Origin: Deltaproteobacteria bacterium
GTDB taxonomy: Bacteria > Desulfobacterota > DAOWNY01
Assembly (NCBI GenBank): GCA_030642325.1
Contig: DAOWNY010000031.1
Span: 1 to 11,732 of the forward strand
DNA: 11,732 nucleotides
Reading direction: 5' to 3'
Shown here piece after piece: positions 6,039 to 11,732 of this stretch. The notes below the pieces were generated by a model, which worked only from the letters and a program-made list of their open reading frames with translations, was not told where the DNA came from and did not search any database. How positions within the stretch are numbered: the first letter of the stretch is position 1; every line of letters begins with the position of its first letter. The position numbers and the translations under genes are program-made.

Positions 6039-7391
6039 TTGAAACTGAGTGAAAAATTGAAGCGGGGACAAATAAAACCGGTGCCCGGTGAAATACAAAA
6101 AGGCGAAGATCAATTAGGTAGGGACGCTTATCACAAAATCAAGGCTGAGGTGCACTTTCGGTTGATTGAAGAATTGGATTTAAATTCCATTGATGAGCTT
6201 TCCCGGGACATTCTGACCGCTTCAATAAGAGATGCTCTGCAGGAAATAATGGCCGGGGAAAGCATTCCTCTTAATCAGCGGGAGAGGGCAATGCTGATCT
6301 CCGATGTCATGAATGAGATTGCCGGGTTGGGCCCCCTGGAACCGCTGATGCGGGACGATACTGTGCAGGATATCCTGGTTAACGGGTATGCCAAGGTATA
6401 TGTTGAGAAAAGCGGTGTTCTTTATGAAAGCCCCATCCAGTTCAGAGATAACAAACATCTGATGCAAATAATCGATAAGATAGTTGCCCCGGTGGGACGG
6501 AGAATAGATGAATCTTCCCCGATGGTGGATGCCAAACTGCCCGATGGTTCCAGGGTTAATGCGGTAATACCTCCCATTGCCTTAGATGGACCGGCCCTAT
6601 CCATAAGAAAATTCGGGCACAATCCGCTCAAGGCGGAAAATGTCCTTCAAAATCTCACCCTGACCGGAGAGATGATCGGATATCTTAAGGCGGCCGTGCG
6701 CTCCAAGCTTAATATTTTGATTTCCGGAGGCACCGGCAGCGGCAAAACAACCCTCCTTAATATATTTTCCTCCTTCATCCCCGGAAACGAGCGCATCATT
6801 ACCATTGAGGACAGTGCGGAGCTGAAACTGCAGCAGCTCCACGTGGTAAAACTTGAGGCAAGACCGCCAAACATAGAGGGTAAGGGGGAAATTACTCTGA
6901 CCGATATAGTAAAAAACAGTCTGAGGATGAGGCCGGACCGAATCATTGTGGGTGAATCGAGGGGGGCGGAGGCTATGGATATGCTCCAGGCCATGAATAC
7001 CGGTCATCAGGGGTCCATGAGTACCATTCATGCCAACAGCCCCCGGGATGCCCTGACAAGACTGGAGGTGATGGTGAGCATGGGAACCGCCTTTTTTTCG
7101 GAAAAGTCTCTAAGGGGTCTGGTGGCTCATGCCATTAACATTATCGTTCACCTTGCCAGACTTCCGGACGGAACCCGGAGGGTTTTATCCATCTCGGAGG
7201 TAATAGGAATGGAGGGAGACGTTATCCTCCTTCAAGATATCTTTACCTTCGAGCAAAGGGGGGTGGACAATAAAGGTAGAATATGCGGAAAGTTCAATTC
7301 CACCGGGATTATGTCTATCTTTTATGATCATATGCAGTCATATGGCATCAAACTCGATCCGGCGATATTCAAATTCCAGAAAGAGGTATAG
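6039..7391 (+). CDS. tadA: TadA/CpaF pilus assembly and retraction ATPase
   Basis: This is the hexameric secretion-superfamily ATPase that powers pilus extension and probably retraction. It is 450 residues, with TTG at 6039 as the likely start (AAAGG at 6023-6027); no ATG or GTG lies near the N-terminus. An N-terminal helical region (about 30-100) precedes the core. Motifs in order are Walker A GGTGSGKTT (230-238), the Asp box TIEDSAEL (255-262), Walker B in RPDRIIVGESRGAEA (298-312, with E306), and the His box GHQGSMSTIHANS (322-334). The conserved DILVNGYAKVYVEKSG (111-126) is typical of CpaF. All catalytic motifs are intact, so the protein should be active. It is separated from tadZ by the palindromic element but followed by tadB after 13 bases. 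Confidence 0.97.
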   Translation: MKLSEKLKRGQIKPVPGEIQKGEDQLGRDAYHKIKAEVHFRLIEELDLNSIDELSRDILTASIRDALQEIMAGESIPLNQRERAMLISDVMNEIAGLGPLEPLMRDDTVQDILVNGYAKVYVEKSGVLYESPIQFRDNKHLMQIIDKIVAPVGRRIDESSPMVDAKLPDGSRVNAVIPPIALDGPALSIRKFGHNPLKAENVLQNLTLTGEMIGYLKAAVRSKLNILISGGTGSGKTTLLNIFSSFIPGNERIITIEDSAELKLQQLHVVKLEARPPNIEGKGEITLTDIVKNSLRMRPDRIIVGESRGAEAMDMLQAMNTGHQGSMSTIHANSPRDALTRLEVMVSMGTAFFSEKSLRGLVAHAINIIVHLARLPDGTRRVLSISEVIGMEGDVILLQDIFTFEQRGVDNKGRICGKFNSTGIMSIFYDHMQSYGIKLDPAIFKFQKEV

Positions 7392-7404
7392 GAACAAAAA
7401 ATAA

Positions 7405-8358
7405 ATGATTATTTTTATAGTGGTATCCATAGCTTCAGGATTTTTTGCTCTATCCTTTTATTATCTTGACAAAGATCGTAAGTATATCAAGAAAGAGAAA
7501 TTCCTGGAACGATTCAGCAATGAAGCTTTTCGGATTTCGGATTCAAGAGAAAAAGTGTTCAGAAAAAAAACGGAAAGGGGAGGAGCTGCAAGGATACTTT
7601 CTGTTTTTATGGATGTTAACCACCTGGAAATGCTGCTTGTTCAATCTGATATTCCCCTAACGGTGGACAGATTCATCATGATTAGCGCCGGAATTGCCGT
7701 CTTGTTTTTAATACCGGGTCTTATTGTATTTCGTAATTTTTTGTTACTGGGGATATGTTTTATCATCGGGCTTTCCCTTCCTTTTTTATATCTGATTTAT
7801 CGAAAAAAAAAGAGGGAAGAAAAGATGGTAAGTGAGATGTCGGATGCTATTGATCTGATGGTAAGGGCGCTTCGATCCGGACAATCCCTTGACGGTGCTC
7901 TTAATGAAGCAGGGCACAGTTTTCCGCCCCCCCTGGGCCGGGAAATAAAAACCATCCAGGAGGAAATTTCGCTGGGGGTTCCTTTTGAGATCGCCATGAA
8001 AAATTTTTCCCGACGTTTTCCGGATCTTCCGGAAGTCAGAATACTAACTACCGCTTTCATTGTTCAAAGGGAAACAGGAGGAAATCTGGCCGAGATTCTC
8101 AATGGTCTCAGTGAAACTATCAGAGGAAGATTCAAGCTGAAAAGAGAAGTTAAAGCTCTCGGTGCGGAAGGAAAAATGTCCAGTTTGATACTGGGATCTT
8201 TGCCGATGATCTTTGCCGGGACAACCTATTTTTTGAATCCGAAATATATCACAGTCCTCTTTACCCACCCCCTTGGAAAGATGATGCTCCTTATTGCCCT
8301 GGTTTTGGAGGCAGCAGGATTTATTATTATGAAAACCATTACCAGGATCGAAATATGA
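7405..8358 (+). CDS. tadB: TadB inner-membrane platform protein (T2SSF family)
   Basis: TadB forms, with TadC, the inner-membrane platform that couples the TadA motor to pilin insertion. The protein is 317 residues from the ATG at 7405, with AGGA at 7390-7393. Membrane segments are seen at about 1-21, 90-109, 111-132, 259-275 and 292-310. The cytoplasmic T2SSF domain covers 146-271 and includes MSDAIDLMVRALRSGQSLDGAL and the conserved RETGGNLAEILNGLSETIRGR. The order of one N-terminal helix, a linker, two helices, the F domain and then two helices is the usual TadB layout. The stop overlaps the tadC start by four bases (ATGA), indicating translational coupling. Confidence 0.95.
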   Translation: MIIFIVVSIASGFFALSFYYLDKDRKYIKKEKFLERFSNEAFRISDSREKVFRKKTERGGAARILSVFMDVNHLEMLLVQSDIPLTVDRFIMISAGIAVLFLIPGLIVFRNFLLLGICFIIGLSLPFLYLIYRKKKREEKMVSEMSDAIDLMVRALRSGQSLDGALNEAGHSFPPPLGREIKTIQEEISLGVPFEIAMKNFSRRFPDLPEVRILTTAFIVQRETGGNLAEILNGLSETIRGRFKLKREVKALGAEGKMSSLILGSLPMIFAGTTYFLNPKYITVLFTHPLGKMMLLIALVLEAAGFIIMKTITRIEI

Positions 8359-9293
8359 ATAGCTTTTTTTTATATCTGCCTCCTCTTATTACCTTTTCCC
8401 TGGTAACGAGCGGCATTATGTACGTTTATTACCAGTTTGAAAAGCGCCGGAGAAGAGCGGTTTTGACCTACCGTATGTTTGGATCCAGGGAAGAATCCGA
8501 GGAATACAAAAATCAGAAACCTCCTTCTTTTTCTAATTTAAGAAGGATGCTTATCTTTCTGGGGGTGGCAGCAACCCCAAGGAAGACAGATGAACTTATT
8601 GACATTAAAAAACTATTAACCTGGGCAGGTTACCGTAATTTTGATGCAGTGAGCATATACTATGGAATCAGGCTGGGAGCCGGGCTGGGATTTGCCCTTT
8701 TTTTTCTCCTAAATGCCATTGGGAACGGCAGTTTTCAGCCCACTGATCTAATGTATGCTATTTTTCCGATGGCCGGCGGTTATTACCTGCCCGGGTTAAT
8801 TCTCAATCGAAAAATAAGACTGCGGCAGCAGAAGATATTTAAAGAGTTGCCGGATACCCTGGATCTTATTTTAGTATGTATTGAAGCCGGCTTAAGTTTT
8901 GATATGGCGCTTTATCGGATAAGCCGGGAACTTTTCGATATTGCCCCTGTTCTTTCAAAAGAATTTGCCCAGTATTTTTTCGAAGTACAGGGGGGACTCC
9001 CCCGAGAAGAGGCCCTTTTGAACTTGAGCAAAAGGAACGGGGAAAAGAGTCTAATAAGCGTTGTAAACGTTTTAATCCAGTCCGCCAAATTCGGGACGGA
9101 CATTACCCATGCCCTGAGAGTATATTCCGATTCCTTAAGAACGGAGAGAAAGCAGATGGCGGAGGAAAAGACCCAAACCGTCTCCACCAAGCTTACCCTT
9201 CCGTTGATATTACTTATTATGCCGGCGCTTTTAATCGTGATTATCGGTCCTGCCCTGATAAATTTAGTGGAACGTTTAAAAGGGTTTTATTGA
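8355..9293 (+). CDS. tadC: TadC inner-membrane platform protein (T2SSF family)
   Basis: This is the partner and paralogue of TadB in the inner-membrane platform. It has 312 residues and its ATG at 8355 overlaps the tadB stop. Membrane segments lie at about 4-27, 102-122, 131-151 and 280-303. The T2SSF domain spans 167-290, starting LPDTLDLILVCIEAGLSFDMAL and including the conserved FGTDITHALRVYSDSLRTERKQMAEE. That last motif, followed by a Pro-containing hydrophobic helix (LTLPLILLIMPALLIVIIGP), is characteristic of TadC rather than TadB. Length is normal for the family. The next gene follows within 15 bases. Confidence 0.95.
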   Translation: MNSFFLYLPPLITFSLVTSGIMYVYYQFEKRRRRAVLTYRMFGSREESEEYKNQKPPSFSNLRRMLIFLGVAATPRKTDELIDIKKLLTWAGYRNFDAVSIYYGIRLGAGLGFALFFLLNAIGNGSFQPTDLMYAIFPMAGGYYLPGLILNRKIRLRQQKIFKELPDTLDLILVCIEAGLSFDMALYRISRELFDIAPVLSKEFAQYFFEVQGGLPREEALLNLSKRNGEKSLISVVNVLIQSAKFGTDITHALRVYSDSLRTERKQMAEEKTQTVSTKLTLPLILLIMPALLIVIIGPALINLVERLKGFY

Positions 9294-9307
9294 TTGGAAA
9301 AAATTAT

Positions 9308-10117
9308 ATGAAACAACTTATTTTTTTTGCGCTGTTTATTAATTTTATCCTTAGCGGTTGCATAAAAGGAGAAGAGTTAACCAGAAAAGACACGAATCTT
9401 TTTTCTTCAAGGATGGAAGAAAAAAGAGAATTTTCCCGGCAGGAAAGGAAGGTAAAACCGGATTATTTTGAACTGGCCAAGGTATTGGCAGCAAAAAAGT
9501 TCTACGATGTGGCCCTTATGCAACTTAAAAAGGCAAAAGATGAAGGGGGTCATTTAGCCGGGGTCTGTTATTTGATGGGGGTGTGCTGCCGGGAAAAAGG
9601 AGAATATGAAAAGGCAGTTGAACATTTCAAAAAATCCCTGTCAATTGATATAAATTATGCCGCTGCCCATGATGGCCTGGGAATAACCTATGATCTCCTG
9701 GCAAAGGGAGATTTAGCCATTGCTTGCTACAAAAAAGCTATATCGTTAAATCCTGCCAGGGCAGGATTTTATAACAATATTGGGTTTTCCGAGCTTATTA
9801 AAGGTCATTTTGAAGAAGCAGAAAATAATTTTTTAGCCGGTATCGCCCTTGATCCTGATTTTGTTAAAGCACAAAGAAATCTCGCCATTTTGTACGGAAT
9901 GACCGGCCGGGAGAAAAACGCCCTTAAGCTGCTGAGGGAATTATTGCCGCTTCACGAGGCTTACAATGATATGGGGGTCATATTGCAGCTTAAAGGGGAG
10001 AGTAAAATGGCGAGAAAGATGTACGGCAAAGCCAGGGGGATAAAACCCGATTTTTTAGTGGCCCAAGATAATCTTGATAGATTAAAAAAAAATTTGGAAA
10101 ACGGTGGTCCGGAATAG
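9308..10117 (+). CDS. tadD: TadD-like TPR lipoprotein
   Basis: This is a lipoprotein with tetratricopeptide repeats, which in Tad systems is needed for secretin stability or assembly (pilotin-like). From the ATG at 9308 the product has 269 residues and a clear lipoprotein signal, MKQLIFFALFINFILSGC, with lipobox LSGC and acylated C18. A TTG at 9290 overlaps the tadC stop and has AAAGGG upstream; it would add six residues and spoil the usual short n-region, so 9308 is preferred. About five TPR units follow between residues 53 and 257, for example YLMGVCCREKGEYEKAVEHF, GLGITYDLLAKGDLAIACYK and NIGFSELIKGHFEEAENNFL. The position, last of the core tad genes, supports the call. Confidence 0.88.
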   Translation: MKQLIFFALFINFILSGCIKGEELTRKDTNLFSSRMEEKREFSRQERKVKPDYFELAKVLAAKKFYDVALMQLKKAKDEGGHLAGVCYLMGVCCREKGEYEKAVEHFKKSLSIDINYAAAHDGLGITYDLLAKGDLAIACYKKAISLNPARAGFYNNIGFSELIKGHFEEAENNFLAGIALDPDFVKAQRNLAILYGMTGREKNALKLLRELLPLHEAYNDMGVILQLKGESKMARKMYGKARGIKPDFLVAQDNLDRLKKNLENGGPE

Positions 10118-10167
10118 AAGGAAAAGCTTTTATATAATACCGGCAATCAGGGATATGGAGAGATTTA

Positions 10168-10470
10168 ATGGTAAGGTATAAAAAAAATTTTATCATTTAT
10201 ATTTTAATCTTGGGGGGATTTTTATCCGTCATTTTTTTGGGGCAAGGTTGCAGAAGGCAAATGAATTTATCCCGGGATTTCGGCAAAAGGTATGAAAAAC
10301 TATTTTCCGCCCAGGTGATAAATCCTGATGCACCCGAAAATAAAATTTCCCCAGACGGTTATCCGGGCCGGATGGCGGACAAAATCTATAAAAAGGTCTA
10401 TGAGAAATCCATGACCGAACCAAAGGAGAAGAAAGAGAGCGTTTCAAAAGAACTAAAAGAACTTGATTAG
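10168..10470 (+). CDS. Small Tad-locus lipoprotein with an FG...NP motif
   Basis: This is a 100-residue product starting at ATG 10168 with GGAGA upstream. A basic n-region and hydrophobic segment (residues 8-26) lead to GQGC, a weak lipobox with C28 as the probable lipid-bearing residue. The segment NLSRDFGKRYEKLFSAQVINPDAP (33-56) recalls short lipoproteins and CpaD-type proteins near other tad loci, which carry a Phe-Gly, then a helix with Gln, then Asn-Pro. This comparison is from memory and not verified. The C-terminus is highly charged (KEKKE, KELKELD). It lies 50 bases after tadD and is the last gene of the operon. A role in the outer-membrane part of the pilus machine, replacing the absent CpaD/RcpB, is inference. 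Confidence 0.72.
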   Translation: MVRYKKNFIIYILILGGFLSVIFLGQGCRRQMNLSRDFGKRYEKLFSAQVINPDAPENKISPDGYPGRMADKIYKKVYEKSMTEPKEKKESVSKELKELD

Positions 10471-10530
10471 AGTTGATAAAAATTTATCCGGGCGTAACAG
10501 TTTAGGTTTTGAAATTTTTCAAGCTGTGCG

Positions 10531-10558
10531 GTTAGCCTTTAGCAGTTAGCTATTAGCC
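10531..10558. repeat. Four tandem TTAGC heptamers
   Basis: Four consecutive seven-base units each contain TTAGC: GTTAGCC, TTTAGCA, GTTAGCT, ATTAGCC. The array is 28 bases long, lies 60 bases after the last operon gene, and has no open frame. Its function is unknown. Confidence 0.6.
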
Positions 10559-10594
10559 AAACTGATCGCATGATGTTTTGCTATTACAAATTTT

Positions 10595-10614
10595 CACCCA
10601 TTGGGTGTTTATTT
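10595..10614 (+). terminator. Possible weak terminator of the tad operon
   Basis: CACCC (10595-10599) pairs with GGGTG (10603-10607) around a three-base loop, followed by TTTATTT. It lies 125 bases after the last operon stop. The stem is short and the T tract is interrupted, so efficiency is uncertain. I saw no better terminator downstream of the operon. Confidence 0.35.
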
Positions 10615-10895
10615 CAAGCTGCCGTAATACCTCGGTTTTTCAAAGCTAAACGTTTGTGTGCCGGCAGCTGATCGCTCAACTGAAGTGGAATTAGATCGGC
10701 AAATGTAACGAGATCAAGCGGATGTTGAATGGTTTCATGCAAAAGCTAATACCTAACTGCACCGGTCGAAATTTTTGGCTGCTTCAACCACAATCAAATT
10801 TTAATCGTTGAATCTGTGTCGAGTCTGTATATTTCATAAAACTAAAATAATATATCCCGGCAAGTTTGCCATAGTTTTCTTGCCAATCAATTTAT

Positions 10896-11000
10896 GTAAC
10901 ATCAAAATAAGCAGGGGTAGCCCTTTTACTTCAACAACCCTTCCGGATTCCCGCGAAACCGGGAATCCAGGTGCAGTTACCCCTGTTTCTTTTGCTGATA
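10896..11000. repeat. Dispersed palindromic element, copy 2 (upstream of the AraC-type gene)
   Basis: This is the second copy of the element at 5911-6016, in the same orientation. The outer stem is AAGCAGGGGTA (10909-10919) with TACCCCTGTTT (10978-10988), including one G-U pair. The inner stem is GGATTCCCG (10945-10953) with CGGGAATCC (10960-10968) and loop CGAAAC. At the inner stem, T5965 pairs with G in copy 1 where C10950 pairs with G in copy 2, so pairing is kept despite the change. It ends 55 bases before the start of the AraC-type gene. Confidence 0.82.
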
Positions 11001-11055
11001 CCAATTTATTATTGATTTTTCAGTTGCCGAAAATCAAACTTATTCAATAAATATT

Positions 11056-11400
11056 ATGATGCCTCAGAGATCGGATAATATTGAAAGAGCATTACGGTTC
11101 ATCGAAGAAAATTTGGATAAACCGATAACCCTCGAAAAAGTATCCAGAGCGAGTGGTATGAGCAAGTCCCACTTTGCCAGGACTTTTAAGAAAACAGAGG
11201 GAAATACCTTCAAAAAATGTCTCAACCAGAAACGGATCAATAGGGCGAAGATTTTACTAAAAACTCAGACGATGAATATAACCGAGGTCTGTTTTGCCGT
11301 GGGGTTTAATGATCTTTCCTATTTTGACAGGGTTTTTAGAAGGCTTAAAGGGATGTCCCCATCCGCATACCAGAAAAAATTTTTAATGGGAAGACAATAA
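11056..11400 (+). CDS. AraC-family DNA-binding domain protein (stand-alone)
   Basis: This is a 114-residue transcription factor made almost entirely of the AraC/XylS DNA-binding domain. The first helix-turn-helix lies at about 25-46 (ITLEKVSRASGMSKSHFARTF). The second is at about 74-97 (NITEVCFAVGFNDLSYFDRVF), followed by the family signature RLKGMSPSAYQKKF. There is no sensor or receiver domain. The frame upstream of the ATG is open only back to a TGA at 10996-10998 and has no ATG, GTG or TTG start, so a longer protein is not encoded here. It may be a compact regulator like MarA/SoxS, or the surviving end of a larger AraC or response-regulator gene. No clear ribosome site precedes ATG 11056 or ATG 11059. 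Targets are unknown; direct repeats just downstream are candidate sites. Confidence 0.85.
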   Translation: MMPQRSDNIERALRFIEENLDKPITLEKVSRASGMSKSHFARTFKKTEGNTFKKCLNQKRINRAKILLKTQTMNITEVCFAVGFNDLSYFDRVFRRLKGMSPSAYQKKFLMGRQ

Positions 11401-11402
11401 AA

Positions 11403-11437
11403 GCAAGAAAGTCCAAATTTTTGGCAAGAAAGTCCAA
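11403..11437. promoter_or_regulatory. Direct repeats with 21-bp period, candidate operator
   Basis: GCAAGAAAGTCCAA occurs twice, at 11403-11416 and 11424-11437, identical over 14 bases, with starts 21 bp apart (about two helical turns). The pair lies just after the AraC-type gene and 47 bases before the P1 helix of the second riboswitch. AraC-family proteins typically bind direct half-sites with about this period, so an operator is plausible. It could also be a chance duplication. Confidence 0.5.
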
Positions 11438-11483
11438 GCATTTAATTAATTTTCGAGGTAAAAGAATCAGATAGAAGAAAATA

Positions 11484-11651
11484 AAGAACAGGGAAAGGGA
11501 AAGCGGTGAAAAGCCGCTGCTGCCCCGCAACTGTAATTCCGATTCCAGGAAACTGGAATAAATGTTCTGGTCAGTTAAGCCACTGTTTCACTTTTATGGG
11601 AAATGGGAAGGCGGCCGGAATCGGAAGAGCCAGGAGACCTTAACTGTTCTT
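11484..11651 (+). promoter_or_regulatory. Second cobalamin (B12) riboswitch aptamer
   Basis: The conserved blocks are GCGGTGAAA around 11505, CTGCCCCGCAACTGTAA at 11520-11536, GCCACT at 11579-11584, GGGAAGG at 11605-11611, and a B12 box GAGCCAGGAGACC from 11627. P1 is a perfect eight-base helix, AAGAACAG (11484-11491) with CTGTTCTT (11644-11651). The variable arms differ completely from those of the first riboswitch, so it is not a recent duplicate. The controlled gene lies beyond the window on the + strand; a B12 transport or synthesis gene would be the usual expectation. Confidence 0.95.
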
Positions 11652-11711
11652 GATTTGCCGTAAACTCCGGCGAGGGATGGGGTGGCAGGAAAAGATACCA
11701 TTAAAATAGTC

Positions 11712-11730
11712 TTAAGGTTCCCGCCCTTAA
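11712..11730 (+). promoter_or_regulatory. Hairpin at the window end, possible expression platform of riboswitch 2
   Basis: TTAAGG (11712-11717) pairs with CCTTAA (11725-11730) around a seven-base loop. The window stops two bases later, so a following T tract or a start codon cannot be checked. It may be part of the downstream switch or chance. Confidence 0.25.
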
Positions 11731-11732
11731 CG

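Larger units (their letters stand above)
10471..11055. other. 585-base region without a convincing gene
   Basis: The region holds the TTAGC heptamers (10531-10558), a weak terminator (10595-10614), an 8-bp inverted repeat AGCTGCCG/CGGCAGCT (10617-10624 and 10662-10669), and the second palindromic element (10896-11000). Frames across 10660-10800 are broken by stops. A fragment around 10665-10755 reads as short peptides split by single stops, so a decayed gene cannot be excluded, but I do not recognise it. No promoter with both boxes was clear. Confidence 0.6.

Noticed and set aside
6597..7031. Long open frames on the - strand opposite tadA (for example 144 codons)
   Set aside because: They are antisense to a gene with fully intact ATPase motifs and show no recognisable protein features.
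10531..10558. TTAGC heptamers considered as a CRISPR array
   Set aside because: The units are seven bases with no spacers, and there are no cas genes.
10808..11050. An 80-codon open frame on the + strand upstream of the AraC-type gene
   Set aside because: Most of it lies across the palindromic element, it matches no family I recognise, and its composition looks non-coding.

Overview
The window looks like chromosomal DNA from a Gram-negative bacterium of fairly low GC (low-to-mid 40s % by eye). An outer-membrane secretin gene and two lipoprotein signal peptides imply an outer membrane. The gene set and the short intergenic TTAGC-type repeats would suit an anaerobic Desulfobacterota-like or related lineage. 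That placement is a guess, because no rRNA or other marker gene is present.

Layout. Bases 24-194 form a complete cobalamin (B12) riboswitch on the + strand. It is followed by a very strong intrinsic terminator (251-289). With no gene between, a Tad/Flp type IVc pilus operon (317-10470) follows, all on the + strand: flp pilin, prepilin peptidase (tadV/cpaA), tadE pseudopilin, cpaB/rcpC, a small periplasmic protein, secretin (cpaC/rcpA), tadZ/cpaE, the ATPase tadA/cpaF, tadB, tadC, the TPR lipoprotein tadD, and a small lipoprotein. Bases 10471-11055 hold no convincing gene but contain short repeats, a possible terminator and one copy of a ~105-bp two-level palindromic element. The other copy lies between tadZ and tadA. 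Then comes a 114-residue AraC-type DNA-binding protein (11056-11400), a pair of direct repeats with a 21-bp period, and a second B12 riboswitch (11484-11651). The gene this second riboswitch controls lies beyond the window.

How the genes work together. Flp and TadE are cut by the prepilin peptidase. TadA, TadB and TadC form the inner-membrane motor and platform, and TadZ is expected to place the machine in the cell. The secretin, with CpaB and probably the small periplasmic and lipoproteins, forms the periplasmic and outer-membrane channel; TadD is its likely pilotin.

Points worth a second look. The B12 riboswitch plus terminator sits directly ahead of a pilus operon rather than a B12 uptake, synthesis or bypass gene. 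CpaB appears to carry a tandem duplication of its C-terminal domain. The secretin's N-terminal domain also exists as a separate secreted protein encoded immediately upstream. A duplicated palindromic element sits inside the operon and ahead of the AraC gene. An AraC-type gene is followed by operator-like direct repeats upstream of a second riboswitch.
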